A DNA stretch of 7,421 bases from CAZXBB01 sp964638815 (lineage in GTDB: Bacteria; Planctomycetota; Phycisphaerae; Phycisphaerales; SM1A02): NCBI GenBank assembly GCA_964638815.1, contig CAZXBB010000129.1, forward strand, positions 1 through 7,421. The letters are read 5' to 3'. Positions within the stretch are counted from its first letter, which is position 1. Every line of letters starts with the position of its first letter. A program made the position numbers and the translations under genes. The notes under the pieces are model-generated. The model was not told the origin of the DNA, searched no databases, and saw only the letters and a list, made by a program, of their open reading frames with translations. Shown here in pieces: positions 6,372-7,421 of this stretch.

Positions 6372-6409
6372 TGCCTCGCATCGCCCGCCTGCGCGAGGCA
6401 CGGCGATGA
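6371..6409 (+). CDS. Candidate 12-codon linker ORF between the two membrane genes
   Basis: The ATG at 6371-6373 overlaps the stop of the first membrane gene (TGATG). The ORF's own TGA at 6407-6409 overlaps the start of the second (ATGA). The peptide would be MPRIARLREARR. It exactly bridges the gap and passes through the hairpin that covers the Shine-Dalgarno of the second gene. It could serve as a re-initiation relay. It is very short and may be accidental. Confidence 0.2.
   Translation: MPRIARLREARR
6372..6400 (+). promoter_or_regulatory. Hairpin sequestering the Shine-Dalgarno of the second membrane gene
   Basis: TGCCTCGC at 6372-6379 pairs perfectly with GCGAGGCA at 6393-6400 (8 bp, 13-nt loop). 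The 3' arm contains GAGG (6395-6398), which lies 7 nt before ATG 6406 and is the clearest Shine-Dalgarno in the window. The stem starts directly after the stop codon of the first gene, so a terminating ribosome would disrupt it. That suggests translational coupling. No U-tract follows, so it is not a terminator. Confidence 0.5.
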
Positions 6410-7421
6410 CCACGGCCGCCCGTCGCGGCGGGGCGCCAACCTGGGCAAAGTCCTTCGCCGCCATCGGCTGGCTCATCACCGTAGCAGGCGGCATCGGGGG
6501 TCTGGGACTTCGGCTCGCCGACCCGGTCGCCATGGTTCCCAACGTGTTCGGGATGGACGATCCGAGGATGGTGGTCTTCGTGATCCTCGGCATCACCTGG
6601 GCGACGGTCGGCGCTGTGCTCGTCGTCAGGCGACCCGAAAACAGCGTCGGCCGCTATGCCCTCGTCATCGGCGCGGCATACGCCCTATCGATCCTGACGG
6701 CAGCGGTGATGTCGTCGGCGTGGGCCGACGGATCCGACGCGGACCGACGGGTCGCCGCGGTCATGGCGTGGCTGACCCAGGTCCTGAGCGCGGCCACGGG
6801 ACTCGCGCTCTACCTCCCGCTGGTGTTCCCGAGTGGCCGAAGCCTCTCCCGAGGATGGGACGTGATACGGCCCATCTTCCTGATCAGCCTCATCGGTTAC
6901 TGGGCCGTGTGGCTCGTCCAGCCCGGAAACCTTCAGATGTTCCCCGCGATCCAGAATCCGCTCGGCGTCGGGCCCGATCTACGCGGTGCGGCCGGCCTTC
7001 CGATGGCGCCAGTTCTGATCGTCTGGATCATTGCGGCCGTGCCGCTCTACATCGGCGCGATCGTCTCGAAGTACCGACACGCGCACGAGATCGAGCGCCA
7101 GCAGATCAAATGGTTCCTGGCCGCCGTGGGCGCCACGCTCGTGTCCCTGGTGCTCACGGCGGTGATCGGCCTCGCCGGACTCGGCGCATCGGGCATACCG
7201 CTGGCCATCTACGGCGTTTCGAGTACGTTCGTCCCGGTGAGCATCGCCATCGCCATCCTCCGGTATCGCCTCTATGACATCGATCGGCTGATCAGTCGAT
7301 CCCTGGCGTACGCCATCGTCACGGGCGTGCTCGCGGCCCTCTTCGCAGCGACGACGATCGGCCTGAGCACCCTGCTTGGAACGCTGGCCGAGGGCGAGAC
7401 GCTGGCGGTGGCCGGCTCGAC
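6406..7421 (+). CDS. Second multi-pass membrane protein, tandem paralogue of the preceding gene, 3' end outside window
   Basis: ATG 6406, preceded by GAGG 7 nt upstream, opens a frame that runs off the window after 338 complete codons. Hydrophobic segments fall at about 17-36, 55-75, 82-103, 118-141, 153-172, 200-221, 235-257, 264-286, 299-321 and from about 331 onward. The protein aligns along its length with the upstream product. Shared motifs are VVRRPENSVG (73-82), FPSGR (141-145), NPLGVGPDLR (184-193), RQQIKWF (231-237), RLYDIDRLISRSLAYA (288-303) and LAEGETLAVAGS (327-338). The N-terminus is 8 residues longer. The same 23 bases encode the YDIDRLIS region in both genes (6006-6028 and 7273-7295), so the pair arose by duplication. 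By analogy about 70 residues are missing, unless this copy continues into a kinase or GAF domain, which the window cannot show. Confidence 0.85.
   Translation, partial: MTTAARRGGAPTWAKSFAAIGWLITVAGGIGGLGLRLADPVAMVPNVFGMDDPRMVVFVILGITWATVGAVLVVRRPENSVGRYALVIGAAYALSILTAAVMSSAWADGSDADRRVAAVMAWLTQVLSAATGLALYLPLVFPSGRSLSRGWDVIRPIFLISLIGYWAVWLVQPGNLQMFPAIQNPLGVGPDLRGAAGLPMAPVLIVWIIAAVPLYIGAIVSKYRHAHEIERQQIKWFLAAVGATLVSLVLTAVIGLAGLGASGIPLAIYGVSSTFVPVSIAIAILRYRLYDIDRLISRSLAYAIVTGVLAALFAATTIGLSTLLGTLAEGETLAVAGS

Noticed and set aside
1..7421. CRISPR array, insertion sequence, toxin-antitoxin pair or defence system
   Set aside because: No regularly spaced repeats, transposase motifs, terminal inverted repeats, or small paired ORFs with toxin/antitoxin features were found. 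The STAND-like ATPase here has a full SARP DNA-binding/BTAD front end, so a defence role is less likely than transcriptional regulation.

Overview
This is a GC-rich, gene-dense chromosomal segment from a free-living bacterium. The likely source is Chloroflexota (a Limnocylindria/Ellin6529-type soil or freshwater lineage). Actinomycetota is the main alternative. The guess rests on four things: the base composition, a 939-residue BTAD/SARP ATPase regulator, kinase-less multi-pass membrane proteins of a kind I associate with those genomes, and 5' genes with no Shine-Dalgarno sequence. Taxonomy is an inference, because no rRNA or marker gene is present.

Layout. (1) 1-390 (+) is the C-terminal end of a class V aminotransferase of the 'cysteine desulfurase-like' type. 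(2) 391-749 has no convincing gene and carries several inverted repeats. (3) 750-2204 (+) is a secreted lipoprotein with a diverged nucleoside-hydrolase domain and a C-terminal beta-rich, cupredoxin-like domain. (4) 2220-5039 (-) is a large regulator with a winged helix, BTAD, AAA/NACHT-like ATPase and TPRs. It ends 15 bp from the convergent lipoprotein gene. (5) 5040-5162 is a divergent control region with repeated GTAAC-type motifs. (6) 5163-6371 (+) and 6406-window end (+) are tandem paralogues of a roughly ten-helix membrane protein. They resemble the sensor half of a histidine kinase. The first stops where a kinase would begin, and the second is cut by the window edge.

How the parts may work together. 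The regulator and the membrane pair are transcribed divergently from a shared control region, so a common regulatory circuit is plausible but not shown. The putative first genes (lipoprotein, regulator) lack a Shine-Dalgarno but have a TACCRT hexamer 6-7 nt before the start codon, which suggests leaderless transcripts. Each membrane gene is preceded by a very short ORF that ends in an ATGA overlap with its start codon. Between the two membrane genes an 8-bp hairpin covers the only clear Shine-Dalgarno in the window. Together these suggest translational coupling.

I found no CRISPR array, transposon, tRNA, rRNA, phage gene or defence island. The most interesting material is regulatory (5040-5166 and 6369-6409) and in the altered active sites of the two enzyme-like proteins, not an obvious new multi-gene system.
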